Part shown: positions 48,438 to 57,576 of the stretch, one piece after another
Layout: each line of letters starts with the position of its first letter
Numbering within the stretch: the first letter of the stretch is position 1
Assembly: GCF_000235625.1 (NCBI RefSeq)
Contig: NZ_AGTR01000053.1
Span: forward strand, 124,001 to 188,000
Length of the DNA: 64,000 nucleotides
Direction: 5' to 3'
DNA from: Marinobacter manganoxydans MnI7-9
Lineage (GTDB): Bacteria; Pseudomonadota; Gammaproteobacteria; Pseudomonadales; Oleiphilaceae
Notes under the pieces: generated by a model
What the model was told of the DNA's origin: nothing
Databases searched by the model: none
Seen by the model: the letters and a program-made list of their open reading frames with translations, nothing else
Translations under genes and position numbers: made by a program

Positions 48438-49736
48438 TCAGGCCGCATCCAGGAAAATGAATTTCAGAACAAACACAACCGCAATGATAACAACACTGGC
48501 GTTCAGATCTGCCCAGCGGCCACTGAGTGCCTTCAGAATGGCGTAGGTGATGAATCCCAGGGCGATGCCGTTGGCAATGGAGAAGGTCAAAGGCATCATC
48601 AGGGCGGTGACAACAGCCGGGGCCGCATCAGTGACATCCTCCCAATCAATCAGTTTGAGGCCGCTGGCCATCAGAACCGCCACGTAAAGCAGTGCCGGTG
48701 CGGTGGCGTAGGCAGGGATGATGCTGGCGATCGGTGACAGCAGCAAACAAGCAAGAAACAGCGCGGCAACCACGACAGCGGTCAGGCCGGTTCGGCCGCC
48801 GGCGGAGATGCCCGCGGTGGATTCGATGTAGCTGGTGGTGGTTGAGGTGCCGAGGGCGGCACCGGACATGGTCGCAACCGAGTCCGACATCAGGGCCCGG
48901 CCGAGGCGCGGCAGTTTGCCGTCCTTGTCGAGGAGGCCACCGCGCTGTGCGGCGCCGATCAGGGTGCCGGATGTATCAAACAGATCGACGAACAGAAACG
49001 CAAAGATCACGCTGATCATGCCGATATTCAGGGCGCCCGCCAGGTCCAGCTGCATGAACGTCGGCGCTATGCTCGGGGGTGCTGAAACCAGACCGTTGTA
49101 CTCCACCATTCCCAGTGCCATGGCTACGCCGGTAACCGCAATAATACCAATCATGACGGCGCCGGTTACCTGGCGGAAGGACAGTGCGCAAATCAGCACG
49201 AAGCCGCCGAAAAACAGCAGGCTCTCTGCCACTTTCACTTCACCCAGCCCCACAAGCGTGGCGGGGTGATCCACAACAATGCCGGCATTCTTCAGGGCGA
49301 TCAGGGCCAGGAAGAAGCCAATGCCCGCGGAGATGCCGAAGCGCAGGGACATGGGAATGCTGTTGATGATCCATTCCCGCACCTTGAAGATGCTCAGCAG
49401 GAAGAACAGGAAGCCGGAAATGAACACCGCTCCGAGCGCTATCTGCCAGCTGTAGCCCATGCTGCCGACGACCGTGAAGGAGAAAAAGGCGTTGAGCCCC
49501 ATGCCTGGTGCCATGGCGATCGGGTAATTGGCCCATAGCCCCATGATCAGGGTGCCGATCACGGCTGCAAGACAGGTAGCAACAAAGACAGCCCCGAAAT
49601 CCATGCCGGTCGATGACAGGATGCTCGGGTTGACCACGATGATGTACGCCATGGTCAGGAAGGTGGTAATGCCCGCAACCACTTCTTTACGAACAGTGGT
49701 GCCGTGGGCCTGGAGTTGGAACAGTCGTTCAAGCAT
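48438..49736 (-). CDS. NCS2-family purine permease (adenine/guanine/hypoxanthine type)
   Basis: A 432-residue transporter with about 14 membrane helices. Family motifs are visible: FLTMAYIIVVNPSIL near the N-terminus, PGMGLNAFF near 85, and the TTSYIESTAGISAGGRTGLTA stretch of AzgA-type members near 280. ATG 49736 (MLERLFQL) is preferred over a GTG six codons earlier. Proton-coupled uptake of adenine or other purines is likely given the adjacent apt gene. The precise base is not decidable by eye. Confidence 0.88.
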   Translation of the reverse strand: MLERLFQLQAHGTTVRKEVVAGITTFLTMAYIIVVNPSILSSTGMDFGAVFVATCLAAVIGTLIMGLWANYPIAMAPGMGLNAFFSFTVVGSMGYSWQIALGAVFISGFLFFLLSIFKVREWIINSIPMSLRFGISAGIGFFLALIALKNAGIVVDHPATLVGLGEVKVAESLLFFGGFVLICALSFRQVTGAVMIGIIAVTGVAMALGMVEYNGLVSAPPSIAPTFMQLDLAGALNIGMISVIFAFLFVDLFDTSGTLIGAAQRGGLLDKDGKLPRLGRALMSDSVATMSGAALGTSTTTSYIESTAGISAGGRTGLTAVVVAALFLACLLLSPIASIIPAYATAPALLYVAVLMASGLKLIDWEDVTDAAPAVVTALMMPLTFSIANGIALGFITYAILKALSGRWADLNASVVIIAVVFVLKFIFLDAA

Positions 49737-49887
49737 GACGGGTGTCTGCCTCACAGGATGCTGAAAGTTTGTGTTTGGGGGTCTGGTCTGGACGGAATTC
49801 TTGAATTGCGTGAAAAAACGGCAATATTACCGGCTCAGCCTCCTGAGGCCAAGGGATGATTGACAGTTCGTCAAAGCGAATGTGGCG

Positions 49888-50505
49888 TTAGTTGCTGTGA
49901 GAGTCACGCTGGAGCCGGATATCGAAGCGGACCGCCAACATCCGCACGATGACGATAAAAAGCAGGCCAATGGTCAGCGGCAGGACCTCGTTGTCGAGGA
50001 ACCACTGGCAGACAAAGTACAGCCAGCATCCGGCAAATGAAATCGAGGCGTAGATCTGGTCTTTGCGAAAAATATAGGGGACCTCGTTACAGAGGGTATC
50101 CCGCAGGGCGCCGCCAAAGGTGCCCGTCATCACTCCCAGCAGGGAAGCGACAAACCAGGAATGTCCCAGATCCAGGGCCAGTTGGGCGCCAAGGATGGAA
50201 AAAACGCCGAGTCCGATGGCGTCGGGGAACACAATTCTTGACTCCCGCAGCCGCTCTGCTTTTTTCCAATAGCTGAAGACAACCGCCATGGCCAGAATCA
50301 GCATCGGTTGCTCTTCGTGCTTGATCCAGTAAAGAGGGTGGTTGTCCATGATCAGGTCGCGCAGGGTGCCACCCCCGAGTGCCGTGATGAAGCCGATGGT
50401 AAATACGCCCACAGGATCCATATTTTTGGAGCGCGCCACGATCATGCCGGAAATCGCAAACGCGACGATTCCAACCATTTCAAGCACGTAGATGATGTCG
50501 ATCAT
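49888..50505 (-). CDS. TRIC-family cation channel (YadS-like, UPF0126)
   Basis: A 205-residue membrane protein with two repeats of the UPF0126/TRIC domain, each with a GGGTLRD-type motif (ALGGGTLRDLIM near 45 and TFGGALRDTLCNEVP near 125). About seven helices. Prokaryotic TRIC homologues are trimeric K+ channels. It is divergent from the BLUF gene across 193 bp. The gene is monocistronic as far as I can see. Confidence 0.9.
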   Translation of the reverse strand: MIDIIYVLEMVGIVAFAISGMIVARSKNMDPVGVFTIGFITALGGGTLRDLIMDNHPLYWIKHEEQPMLILAMAVVFSYWKKAERLRESRIVFPDAIGLGVFSILGAQLALDLGHSWFVASLLGVMTGTFGGALRDTLCNEVPYIFRKDQIYASISFAGCWLYFVCQWFLDNEVLPLTIGLLFIVIVRMLAVRFDIRLQRDSHSN

Positions 50506-50698
50506 GGCGAGCCCCGAGATAGGCCAGGAGTGGCCGGATGCCTAAAGTCAAAGCGCGCAGGATAGCGAAAAAGCGGATGGCTTTCACCTGAGGCCAGATA
50601 GGTGTCAGGAAGCGCGGGCCTCCGGACTGTGATCCATAGCGACAGTTCTGAACGTATCTTGCATTCAACTTACCTGTATCCTGTTGTACGGAGTTGCT

Positions 50699-51265
50699 AT
50701 GTCCCTGATGCGCCTGGCCTATGCCAGTGAAGCCACGTTTGAAGCCAAACCGGTGGAAAAGGGTGTTGAACCCCACGTTGCACGAATTCTGATGACCTCC
50801 CGTAAGAACAATGCCAAAGACCAGTTGGTCGGTGGCCTCTACTACGGAAACGACCGGTTTTTCCAGTATCTGGAAGGTGAAGAGGACGCCGTCCGTCGCA
50901 CGTATGACAGGATCCTGAAGGATGACCGCCACCGCAACATCGTCACCTTGATAGAAGAGCCCCTCAAGAGCCGAACGTTCAGTAACTGGTCCATGAAATA
51001 CGTGCCGCTTTCGAGGGACGTTCGGGCATTTCTGGATGATCAGGGACTTGAATCCTTTGATCCGGCCGCGTTCACCTCTGAACAGTGTGAGAAAATGATC
51101 GAGCTCGTTCGCAACTCCAGCCAGGAACAGAATCTGTCTACCCGTGATGATCCTAAATCTGTCGGCGACGCGCCTCAGGTGCTGTCCTCAGGAATGAAAA
51201 CTGGCCTGATTGTGGCCGGGGTGGTTTTGGTTGGCGCTCTCGTGATCGGCGGGACCATGCTCTGA
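50699..51265 (+). CDS. BLUF photoreceptor with C-terminal membrane anchor
   Basis: A 188-residue protein. The N-terminal BLUF domain (~1-105) retains the flavin photocycle residues: Tyr8 in LMRLAYAS, Asn38 in SRKNNAKD, Gln56 in FFQYLEG, and Trp97/Met99 in FSNWSMKY. A ~55-residue linker is followed by a single hydrophobic helix at the extreme C-terminus (~166-188). The ATG at 50699 is preceded by GGAG. No EAL or cyclase output domain is attached, so signalling must go through a partner or membrane interaction. Confidence 0.9.
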   Translation: MSLMRLAYASEATFEAKPVEKGVEPHVARILMTSRKNNAKDQLVGGLYYGNDRFFQYLEGEEDAVRRTYDRILKDDRHRNIVTLIEEPLKSRTFSNWSMKYVPLSRDVRAFLDDQGLESFDPAAFTSEQCEKMIELVRNSSQEQNLSTRDDPKSVGDAPQVLSSGMKTGLIVAGVVLVGALVIGGTML

Positions 51266-51283
51266 ATGGACTCGCGCTGAGAA

Positions 51284-51298
51284 ATAAGCGCCGCTTAT
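51284..51298. promoter_or_regulatory. Perfect inverted repeat after the BLUF gene
   Basis: ATAAGCG-C-CGCTTAT, 7-bp perfect arms, 18 bp after the BLUF stop and 113 bp before the quinone oxidoreductase start. It could be an operator for the downstream gene or a weak hairpin; it has no T-run. Confidence 0.35.
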
Positions 51299-51364
51299 GC
51301 GCTTAGATAAAAGAACTTTATTTGCTTCATGTTAAGACTCTGTTTAGCTTGACGGATAACAATC

Positions 51365-51376
51365 ACAGGCGCCTGT
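51365..51376. promoter_or_regulatory. 12-bp palindrome before quinone oxidoreductase
   Basis: ACAGGCGCCTGT is a perfect 12-bp palindrome 35 bp upstream of the ATG at 51412. Its position fits a repressor site overlapping the transcription start. No regulator gene is adjacent. Confidence 0.35.
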
Positions 51377-51411
51377 CGCCTGGAATCCGATCAAACAAAA
51401 ACGGAGCACTC

Positions 51412-52392
51412 ATGAAAGCCATCCTCTGCAAGGAATATGGTCCGGCCGAGAAGCTGGTCATCGAAGAAGTTCCCAGCCCCGAAGTGAAAGGCCGCGGTGT
51501 TAAAGTGCGCGTTAAAGCCGCCGGCCTGAATTTTCCGGACACCCTCATCATCGAGAACAAATATCAGTTGAAGCCAAGCCTGCCTTTTTCCCCGGGTGGC
51601 GAAATGGCGGGTGAGGTTATCGAGGTTGGCGACAAGGTAACCCGCTTCAAGGTAGGCGACCGTGTTGCTGGGCTGACAGGTTATGGCGCCTTTGCCGAAG
51701 AAGTCATCGTGCCGGAGCAGAATCTTCTCCCCGTCCCCGATGGCATGTCCGACGAGAAGGCTGCGGCCTTCACCATGGTTTATGGGACTTCCTATTATGC
51801 CCTCAAGCAGCGCGGCAACCTTCAGCCTGGCGAATCGCTTCTGGTTCTGGGCGCCAGCGGTGGCGTGGGCCTGGCAACGGTTGAGCTCGGCAAGGCCATG
51901 GGCGCAAAGGTTATTGCAGCCGCCAGTTCGGCGGAAAAGCTAGCGGTTGCCAAGGAAGCTGGCGCCGATGAGCTGATCAATTATGCCGAAGAGCCTCTTA
52001 AAGACGCGGTGAAGAAGCTTACTCACAGCAAAGGCGTGGATGTCATCTACGACCCCGTAGGCGGTGACTTCACCGAACAGGCTCTCCGCGCCATGGCCTG
52101 GAATGGCCGCCACCTGATCATCGGCTTCGCGGCCGGCGAGATTCCGAAAATCCCGGCAAATTTGACTCTTCTGAAAGGTTGTTCCGTTGTTGGCGTATTC
52201 TGGGGCAGTTTCACTCAACGCGAGCCGGAAGCCAGCGCCCAGAACATGATGGAGCTGATGAAGCTCTATGCCGAGGGCAAGATTGATCCGAAGATCAGTG
52301 CCGTCTATGACTTCGAGGATTACGCCTCTGCCCTTGGAGCCCTTACTGAACGCAAAGCGACTGGCAAGGTTGTGCTTAAAGTCGGCTCCTGA
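51412..52392 (+). CDS. NADPH:quinone oxidoreductase family (zinc-free MDR)
   Basis: A 326-residue medium-chain dehydrogenase/reductase. GroES-like N-terminal domain with AAGLNFPDTLII, no zinc-ligand Cys/His set, and a Rossmann fold with GASGGVGLATVELGKAMGA near residue 148. ATG 51412 (GGAG upstream) is chosen over an in-frame start at 51322. Members reduce quinones or enoyl thioesters with NADPH. The transcript runs into palindromic element copy 2, which starts 29 bp after the stop. Confidence 0.9.
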   Translation: MKAILCKEYGPAEKLVIEEVPSPEVKGRGVKVRVKAAGLNFPDTLIIENKYQLKPSLPFSPGGEMAGEVIEVGDKVTRFKVGDRVAGLTGYGAFAEEVIVPEQNLLPVPDGMSDEKAAAFTMVYGTSYYALKQRGNLQPGESLLVLGASGGVGLATVELGKAMGAKVIAAASSAEKLAVAKEAGADELINYAEEPLKDAVKKLTHSKGVDVIYDPVGGDFTEQALRAMAWNGRHLIIGFAAGEIPKIPANLTLLKGCSVVGVFWGSFTQREPEASAQNMMELMKLYAEGKIDPKISAVYDFEDYASALGALTERKATGKVVLKVGS

Positions 52393-52421
52393 GTTTTATC
52401 GAAGCCTGAAAGCTTTGGGAG

Positions 52422-52531
52422 GTTGCCGGTTGGAAGCACCTCCCAAAAACCGCTACGAGCACATCCATGTGCGCTTGGCGTCGGCCATCCATGGCCGCCG
52501 ACATTTTTGGGAAGTGCTTCCAACCGGCAAC
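52422..52531. repeat. Palindromic element copy 2
   Basis: Left arm 52422-52449 pairs with right arm 52504-52531, with one mismatched position in 28. The 54-nt core, 52450-52503, contains the perfect hairpins GCACAT-CC-ATGTGC and GGCCAT-CC-ATGGCC. The core is identical to copy 4. It lies 29 bp after the quinone oxidoreductase stop. With copy 3 it fills the 347-bp convergent gap to atuH, which holds no gene. Confidence 0.92.
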
Positions 52532-52584
52532 TTCTGGAATCAGTGGTATCTCTGAGTATCAAGACTATAACGCAATAGCCCGGT

Positions 52585-52694
52585 GGTGAGGGTGGGCACC
52601 TCCTCCCAAAAATGTAGAGGGCCATGGACGGCCCGAAACAAGCGCACACGGACGTGCTTGTAGCGGTTTTTGGGAGGAGGTGCCCACCCTCACC
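52585..52694. repeat. Palindromic element copy 3 (inverted relative to copy 2)
   Basis: Arms 52585-52612 and 52667-52694 are perfectly complementary over 28 bp, with outer sequence unrelated to copy 2. The 54-nt core, 52613-52666, is a diverged reverse complement of the copy 2 core. It sits 45 bp beyond the atuH stop, so each of the two convergent genes has an element reading in its own sense. Confidence 0.92.
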
Positions 52695-52739
52695 AATCCG
52701 CTAATCCATAAGGCTAGGGCCCAGACAAAAGGCCAATCA

Positions 52740-54566
52740 TCAAAACCGGACCGAACCCGAGTCAATCTCCGAAACCAGCTCCGGCGTCAGCAGGGTATAC
52801 CCATCAGTCCCGGGCAACCAGGCATAGACTTCCTCGCCGTCCCTAAGCGAATAGCCCAGCTTCTGGATATCCACCTTGCGGTATTTGAAGGTTCCGGTTT
52901 TCTCGATGGCGTGGGTGATGCGCACAAACACCGGTACTGCATAGGCCGGCAGATTGTCCCGCAGATAGGCGAATAATCTGTTCACATCGAACTCTTGGCC
53001 ATTACTGTGGGGAACCAGGGTCACCATGCCGGCCTTACCGTTGGAGCCGGGGATCTCGACGCCGTAGACGATGGCTTCCTCGACCATCCCCGAGCCGTCG
53101 ATGATGTTTTCCACTTCCGTCGTTGAGACGTTTTCGCCCTTCCAGCGGTAGGTATCGCCCATACGGTCGACGAACTGCAGGTGGCCGCACCCGATTTCCT
53201 TCAGGACATCGCCAGTGTTGAACCAGGCGTCCCCCTTCTTGAAAGCGTTGCGGAGGATCGATTTTTCCGTGGCCTCTTTCTGGGTGTAACCCTCGAACGA
53301 CCATTTCTTGGTGATCTCGCCGATCAACAGGCCGGGCTCGCCTTTTGCGACTTCCTGCATGAAGCCTTTTTCGTTACGAACTGGATCCCGTGTGCCGTCG
53401 TGGAATTTCACCAGCTTGTAGGGGGCGGTGGAAAAGCCCACGGTGTTGTCCATATTGAAAAAGTTGCTGAAGCCGATGTTGCCTTCGCTGGAGGCGTAGA
53501 GCTCTGCGACTGTCTCTATCCCGAAGCGCTGCTTGAATTCCTTCCAGATGGAGGGGCGGAGGCCGTTGCCGATCATTTTGGTGAGGCTGTGGTTCCGGTC
53601 CTGTTCGCTGGGTGGCTGGTTCAGCAGGTAGCGGCAGAGTTCGCCGACGTAGCCGAAGGTGGTGGCGTGGTAATAGCGAACGTCGTCCCAGAAGGCGCTG
53701 GCGGAGAACTTGCGGCGCAGGGCAATGGCGGAGCCGCCGGCCAGGACGGACCCCCAGCAGACCAGCAGAGCGGTGCCGTGATAAAGGGGGAGCGTGCAGT
53801 AAAGAACGTCCTCCGGCTTCATGGCCAGAGACATCAGGCCAAACCCGCCGTAGGCCATTATAAATTTGCGGTGTGAGCCCGGGGCGGCCTTGGGCAGGCC
53901 GGTGGTGCCGGAGGTGAACAGGTAGATGGCGGTATCGCCCATTTTCGGCGCATCGCTCAGAACCGGGGCGTCGCTGTTGAAGGTGCTGACCTGCGCGGCC
54001 ATGTTGGCGTAACCGGTCGGTGCGTCCCCAAAGGCGTTCAGCGTGTTGGTGTCTGCCAGAAACTGGAATGGCTGGGGATGGGCGGTCTTGAGATCTGTCT
54101 TTATGCCGTCGAACGCTTCGATCAGTTCCTCGCCAACCACCACCATTTTGGGCTCGATCAGGTTGATGCTGTGTTCGAGTACCTTGCCTCTCTGGGAGGT
54201 GTTGAGCATGGCGCAGGCGACCCCGAGTTTGGCTGCGCCGGCTACCACGGCCAGCAATTCGGGGCGGTTTTCAAGGAAGATCGCAATGGCATCCCCTTTG
54301 GCAAGCCCCTGGTCCTGCAGGTAGCGGGCGATGCGGTTAGCCCAGCCATTCAATTCGCTCCATGTGATCGAGCGGTCTTCAAACAGAATGGCGGGCCGGC
54401 TGCCCAGGTTCCGGGCGTTGTTCTCGATGAGTGTGCCGAGCGTAAGCTCACGGTTCTCGTTTTTCAGGGCATAGTAATACAGCCCCCGGGTTATGGCCGG
54501 CAAACGCCGGAATATTCCGGGCAGGCTGCGGGCAATGTCCAGTGCGGATACGTTGTCTTGGCTCAT
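52740..54566 (-). CDS. atuH: Acyl-CoA synthetase AtuH (FATP/long-chain type)
   Basis: A 608-residue AMP-forming acyl-CoA ligase: P-loop LFTSGTTGLPKAA near 205, YASSEGNIGF near 320, the adenylate-binding TGDVLKEIGCGHLQFVDRMGDTYRWKGENVS region near 455, and the C-terminal lysine domain. It resembles very-long-chain/FATP-type synthetases. ATG 54566 (MSQDN) is chosen over the in-frame start at 54620. It is the last gene of the atu operon, 63 bp after atuG. Likely role: activation of citronellic or geranic acid or related chains to the CoA ester. Confidence 0.88.
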   Translation of the reverse strand: MSQDNVSALDIARSLPGIFRRLPAITRGLYYYALKNENRELTLGTLIENNARNLGSRPAILFEDRSITWSELNGWANRIARYLQDQGLAKGDAIAIFLENRPELLAVVAGAAKLGVACAMLNTSQRGKVLEHSINLIEPKMVVVGEELIEAFDGIKTDLKTAHPQPFQFLADTNTLNAFGDAPTGYANMAAQVSTFNSDAPVLSDAPKMGDTAIYLFTSGTTGLPKAAPGSHRKFIMAYGGFGLMSLAMKPEDVLYCTLPLYHGTALLVCWGSVLAGGSAIALRRKFSASAFWDDVRYYHATTFGYVGELCRYLLNQPPSEQDRNHSLTKMIGNGLRPSIWKEFKQRFGIETVAELYASSEGNIGFSNFFNMDNTVGFSTAPYKLVKFHDGTRDPVRNEKGFMQEVAKGEPGLLIGEITKKWSFEGYTQKEATEKSILRNAFKKGDAWFNTGDVLKEIGCGHLQFVDRMGDTYRWKGENVSTTEVENIIDGSGMVEEAIVYGVEIPGSNGKAGMVTLVPHSNGQEFDVNRLFAYLRDNLPAYAVPVFVRITHAIEKTGTFKYRKVDIQKLGYSLRDGEEVYAWLPGTDGYTLLTPELVSEIDSGSVRF

Positions 54567-54629
54567 GGTGTTTCCATTGGTCCCTTTTATTGTGTGGACG
54601 TTGAACCCGGAACAACGCATGCCTCGGGT

Positions 54630-55457
54630 TCAGTCCAGAAACAGGTCCGGCATCAGGGGCTTATCGCCCGGCTCATACCGGTAATGCTCGAAGTCGGTGA
54701 TACCGTCCTGCCGTAGCAGGTCCTCGTCGATCAGGGTCTGACCAGTCATAGTCTCAGACGACCGGTTGAGGATGCTGACAGCAGCATCGGCCATGATGTC
54801 CGGCTTCCTGCCCTGGGCCATCATCTGGGGCCCGCCAACCTCAAATTCGATGGCTGCCGTGGCAATCAGCGTTTTCGGCCACAGCGTGTTAACCGCAATG
54901 CCGTACCGCCTGAACTCCTCCGCCATGCCCAGGCTCAGCATGGTCATGGCGTATTTTGTGGTGGTATAGGGGCCGTATTGGGCGAACCACCGGGTATTCA
55001 GATTCAGAGGCGGCGACAGGCTCAGGATGTGAGCCCGGTCCGACTGTTTCAGCCAGGGCAGTGCGGCCTGGCTGCAGGCCATGACGGCCCGGGCATTGAC
55101 CTGATGCATCAGGTCGTACCGGCTGACCTTGAGGTTTTCCACACCGGTTAGCCGAATGGCGCCTGCGTTGTTTACCAGTGCGTCGATTCCGCCAAAATGC
55201 TCGCCGGCCTCATCAATGCGCTGGCGGATCTGCTTTTCATCCCGGACATCCAGAACCAGCGGTAGCGCTTTGCCTCCAGCATCCCGAACTTCCTCCGCCA
55301 CCGTATGGATCGTGCCTGGCAGCTTCGGATGAGGCGTGTCTGATTTGGCAGCAATCACTACGTTGGCGCCCTGACGGGCGGCGGCGAGGGCGATGGCCCG
55401 GCCGATGCCACGGCTGGCGCCGGTGATAAAAACGGTACGATCACGCATGGTACTCAT
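54630..55457 (-). CDS. atuG: Short-chain dehydrogenase AtuG
   Basis: A 275-residue SDR with NAD(P)-binding TGASRGIG (residues ~13-20), NNAG and the intact catalytic YxxxK (YTTTK, near 170). It looks like the HSDL2-type group. ATG 55457 overlaps the atuF stop by 4 bp, so it is coupled. In Pseudomonas aeruginosa atuG occupies the same place between atuF and atuH. It may oxidise terpenoid alcohols or hydroxyacyl intermediates; the exact reaction is not established from the sequence. Confidence 0.87.
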   Translation of the reverse strand: MSTMRDRTVFITGASRGIGRAIALAAARQGANVVIAAKSDTPHPKLPGTIHTVAEEVRDAGGKALPLVLDVRDEKQIRQRIDEAGEHFGGIDALVNNAGAIRLTGVENLKVSRYDLMHQVNARAVMACSQAALPWLKQSDRAHILSLSPPLNLNTRWFAQYGPYTTTKYAMTMLSLGMAEEFRRYGIAVNTLWPKTLIATAAIEFEVGGPQMMAQGRKPDIMADAAVSILNRSSETMTGQTLIDEDLLRQDGITDFEHYRYEPGDKPLMPDLFLD

Positions 55458-57424
55458 GCCTCGTTCTCCTGTTCGGCCGTCTCGTTGGCGGTTATCTGGA
55501 CCAGTAACTGACTGCGTTTTACCTGGTCGCCCTTGCTCGCAAGAATCTCGGCGACTCTGCCGTCGCGGTCTGCTTTTACCGGATGCTCCATCTTCATGGC
55601 TTCCAGTATCACCAGCGTATCGCCCCGGTGAACGCTCTGACCAGCTTCAACCAACACATCAATGATGGCGCCATCCATGGTCGCCTGGATGCGACCGCTG
55701 CCCGCGCCGCCAGCAGTCCTGGCTGGTTGGTGGGTAACATCGCGCACCGACCAGGATTGCCCGAACGTCTGCAAATATAGGGAATCGCCCTGGCGGTGAT
55801 ATTGGCAGGCCTGACGAACGCCGTTGTCGATAATGCACAAATGGCCATCCCTCTGGCTTTCAAGTACCAGGGAATGCCGGGTTTCGCCCATACTGACAGA
55901 CAACCGGCTGCCGCTGCGGGTCACCAGTAGCTCGACAGTGGTGTCGCCGGTTTCCAGCTTGATGGGGGTCATGGTGGCCGGCGCATTGCTCCAGGCGCTC
56001 TGGCCCGAAATGTCATGGTCGAGCACGCAGGCGGCCAGGGCCAACTGGCGAATGGTCAGGTTTTGCGGCTGAAGGGACGGATCGTCCTTGAAGGCCTGCT
56101 GCAGGAAGGCCGTGGTCGCCCCGCCGGCCCCGAAAGTCTCGTCTGCGATAATCCGGCTCAGGAAATGGCGGTTGGTGGTCACGCCGAACACGGTTGTGTC
56201 CTCAAGCGAGCGGATCAGCCGCCGGCGGGCTTCATCCCGGTTTTGGCCCCAGGCAATTACTTTTGCCAGCATCGGGTCGTAGTGGGGAGTGATAGCATCT
56301 CCAGATCGTACCCCGGTATCAAACCTTAAACCTTCGCCTTCGGCTGGTTCAAAGGCGTATAGCGGTCCGGTCTGGGGTGTGAATCCGTGGGCAGGGTCTT
56401 CTGCATAGAGTCGAACCTCAATGGCATGGCCATTCAGGTGAATATCGTCCTGGCCGAGCGGCAGCGGGCGTCCCTCAGCCACGTTGAGCTGCCAGGCGAC
56501 CAAGTCCTGGCCGGTAATGAGTTCGGTGACCGGATGCTCTACCTGCAGGCGGGTGTTCATTTCCAGAAAGTAGAAGTTTCGGTGCTTGTCGACCAGGAAC
56601 TCGACGGTGCCGGTGCCTTCGTAGTTGCAGGCCAGAGCCGCTTTGACTGCAGCCTCACCCATGGCCTGTCGTAGTTCCGGCGTGACAAAGGGGGAGGGTG
56701 CTTCTTCCACTACTTTCTGGTGTCGGCGCTGTACTGAGCAGTCCCGTTCGCCGAGGTAGACCGCATTGCCGTGGCGATCCGCAAACACCTGGATTTCCAC
56801 GTGGCGGGGCTCAATCACGGCTTTTTCCAGGATCAGTTCGTCGTCGCCGAAGGCCTGTTTTGATTCGGAACGGGCCCGTTTGATGTTGTCGGCCAGTTCG
56901 GATTCACTCTCAACCAGGCGCATGCCGCGGCCACCACCGCCGGCAGAGGCTTTGATCATGAGGGGGTAGCCGATGTCTTTGGCGGCGGTGATCAGTTCGT
57001 CGTCGTTGGCGTTGTCGCCTTCATAGCCAGGCACCACTGGCACGCCGGCCTCCTGCATGGCGATTTTGGATCGGCGCTTGCTGCCCATGAGTTCGATGGC
57101 CGAGGCGGGAGGGCCAACAAACACCAGGCCGGCGTCTTTGCAGGCGTTGGCGAAGGCGGCATTCTCGGAGAGGAAGCCGTAACCCGGGTGGATGCAGTCG
57201 GCGCCGGTTTTGCGGGCGGCTTCAAGAATTGCATCGCTGTTCAGGTAGGAGGCGGATACCTGTGCCGGGCCAATGCAGACGGCCTCGTCGGCCAGTTCCA
57301 CGTGCATGGCCCTGGCGTCGGCCTCGGAGTAGACAGCTACGGTGCGGTAACCAAGGGCTTTCGCGGTGCGGATGACGCGGACTGCGATTTCGCCGCGGTT
57401 GGCTACTAGTAGTTTCTTTAACAT
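55454..57424 (-). CDS. atuF: Geranyl-CoA carboxylase alpha subunit AtuF (biotin-containing)
   Basis: A 656-residue biotin-dependent carboxylase alpha chain. Biotin carboxylase N-terminal domain (KKLLVANRGEIAVRVIRTA), ATP-grasp core (KASAGGGGRGM near 160, FLEMNTRLQVEHPVTE near 287), and a C-terminal biotinyl domain with EAMKMEH, biotinylated Lys at 611. Order and partner genes identify it as geranyl-CoA carboxylase rather than the LiuD methylcrotonyl-CoA enzyme, though activity overlap is possible. A palindromic element lies in the 152-bp gap between atuE and atuF. Confidence 0.9.
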   Translation of the reverse strand: MLKKLLVANRGEIAVRVIRTAKALGYRTVAVYSEADARAMHVELADEAVCIGPAQVSASYLNSDAILEAARKTGADCIHPGYGFLSENAAFANACKDAGLVFVGPPASAIELMGSKRRSKIAMQEAGVPVVPGYEGDNANDDELITAAKDIGYPLMIKASAGGGGRGMRLVESESELADNIKRARSESKQAFGDDELILEKAVIEPRHVEIQVFADRHGNAVYLGERDCSVQRRHQKVVEEAPSPFVTPELRQAMGEAAVKAALACNYEGTGTVEFLVDKHRNFYFLEMNTRLQVEHPVTELITGQDLVAWQLNVAEGRPLPLGQDDIHLNGHAIEVRLYAEDPAHGFTPQTGPLYAFEPAEGEGLRFDTGVRSGDAITPHYDPMLAKVIAWGQNRDEARRRLIRSLEDTTVFGVTTNRHFLSRIIADETFGAGGATTAFLQQAFKDDPSLQPQNLTIRQLALAACVLDHDISGQSAWSNAPATMTPIKLETGDTTVELLVTRSGSRLSVSMGETRHSLVLESQRDGHLCIIDNGVRQACQYHRQGDSLYLQTFGQSWSVRDVTHQPARTAGGAGSGRIQATMDGAIIDVLVEAGQSVHRGDTLVILEAMKMEHPVKADRDGRVAEILASKGDQVKRSQLLVQITANETAEQENEA

Positions 57425-57452
57425 GTTCTTGTTCTCTCCTTTGGAGTAAGCC

Positions 57453-57570
57453 GCGAGGCTGAGTGCCGTCTGGCTTCCAGAAAACCGCTACGAGCACATC
57501 CATGTGCGCTTGGCGTCGGCCATCCATGGCCGCCGACATTTTCTGGAAGCCAGACGGCACTCACCCTCGC
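57453..57570. repeat. Palindromic element copy 4, between atuE and atuF
   Basis: Left arm 57453-57484 and right arm 57539-57570 are complementary at 31 of 32 positions. The 54-nt core (57485-57538) is identical to that of copy 2. The outer arm sequence is different from every other copy. It sits inside the operon, 28 bp upstream of the atuF start and 6 bp after the atuE stop. Confidence 0.93.
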
Positions 57571-57576
57571 TCCGCA

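Noticed and set aside
52422-52694. Elements as ordinary rho-independent terminators
   Set aside because: The T-run lies before the right arm, inside the stem, not after it. Several copies also lie mid-operon.
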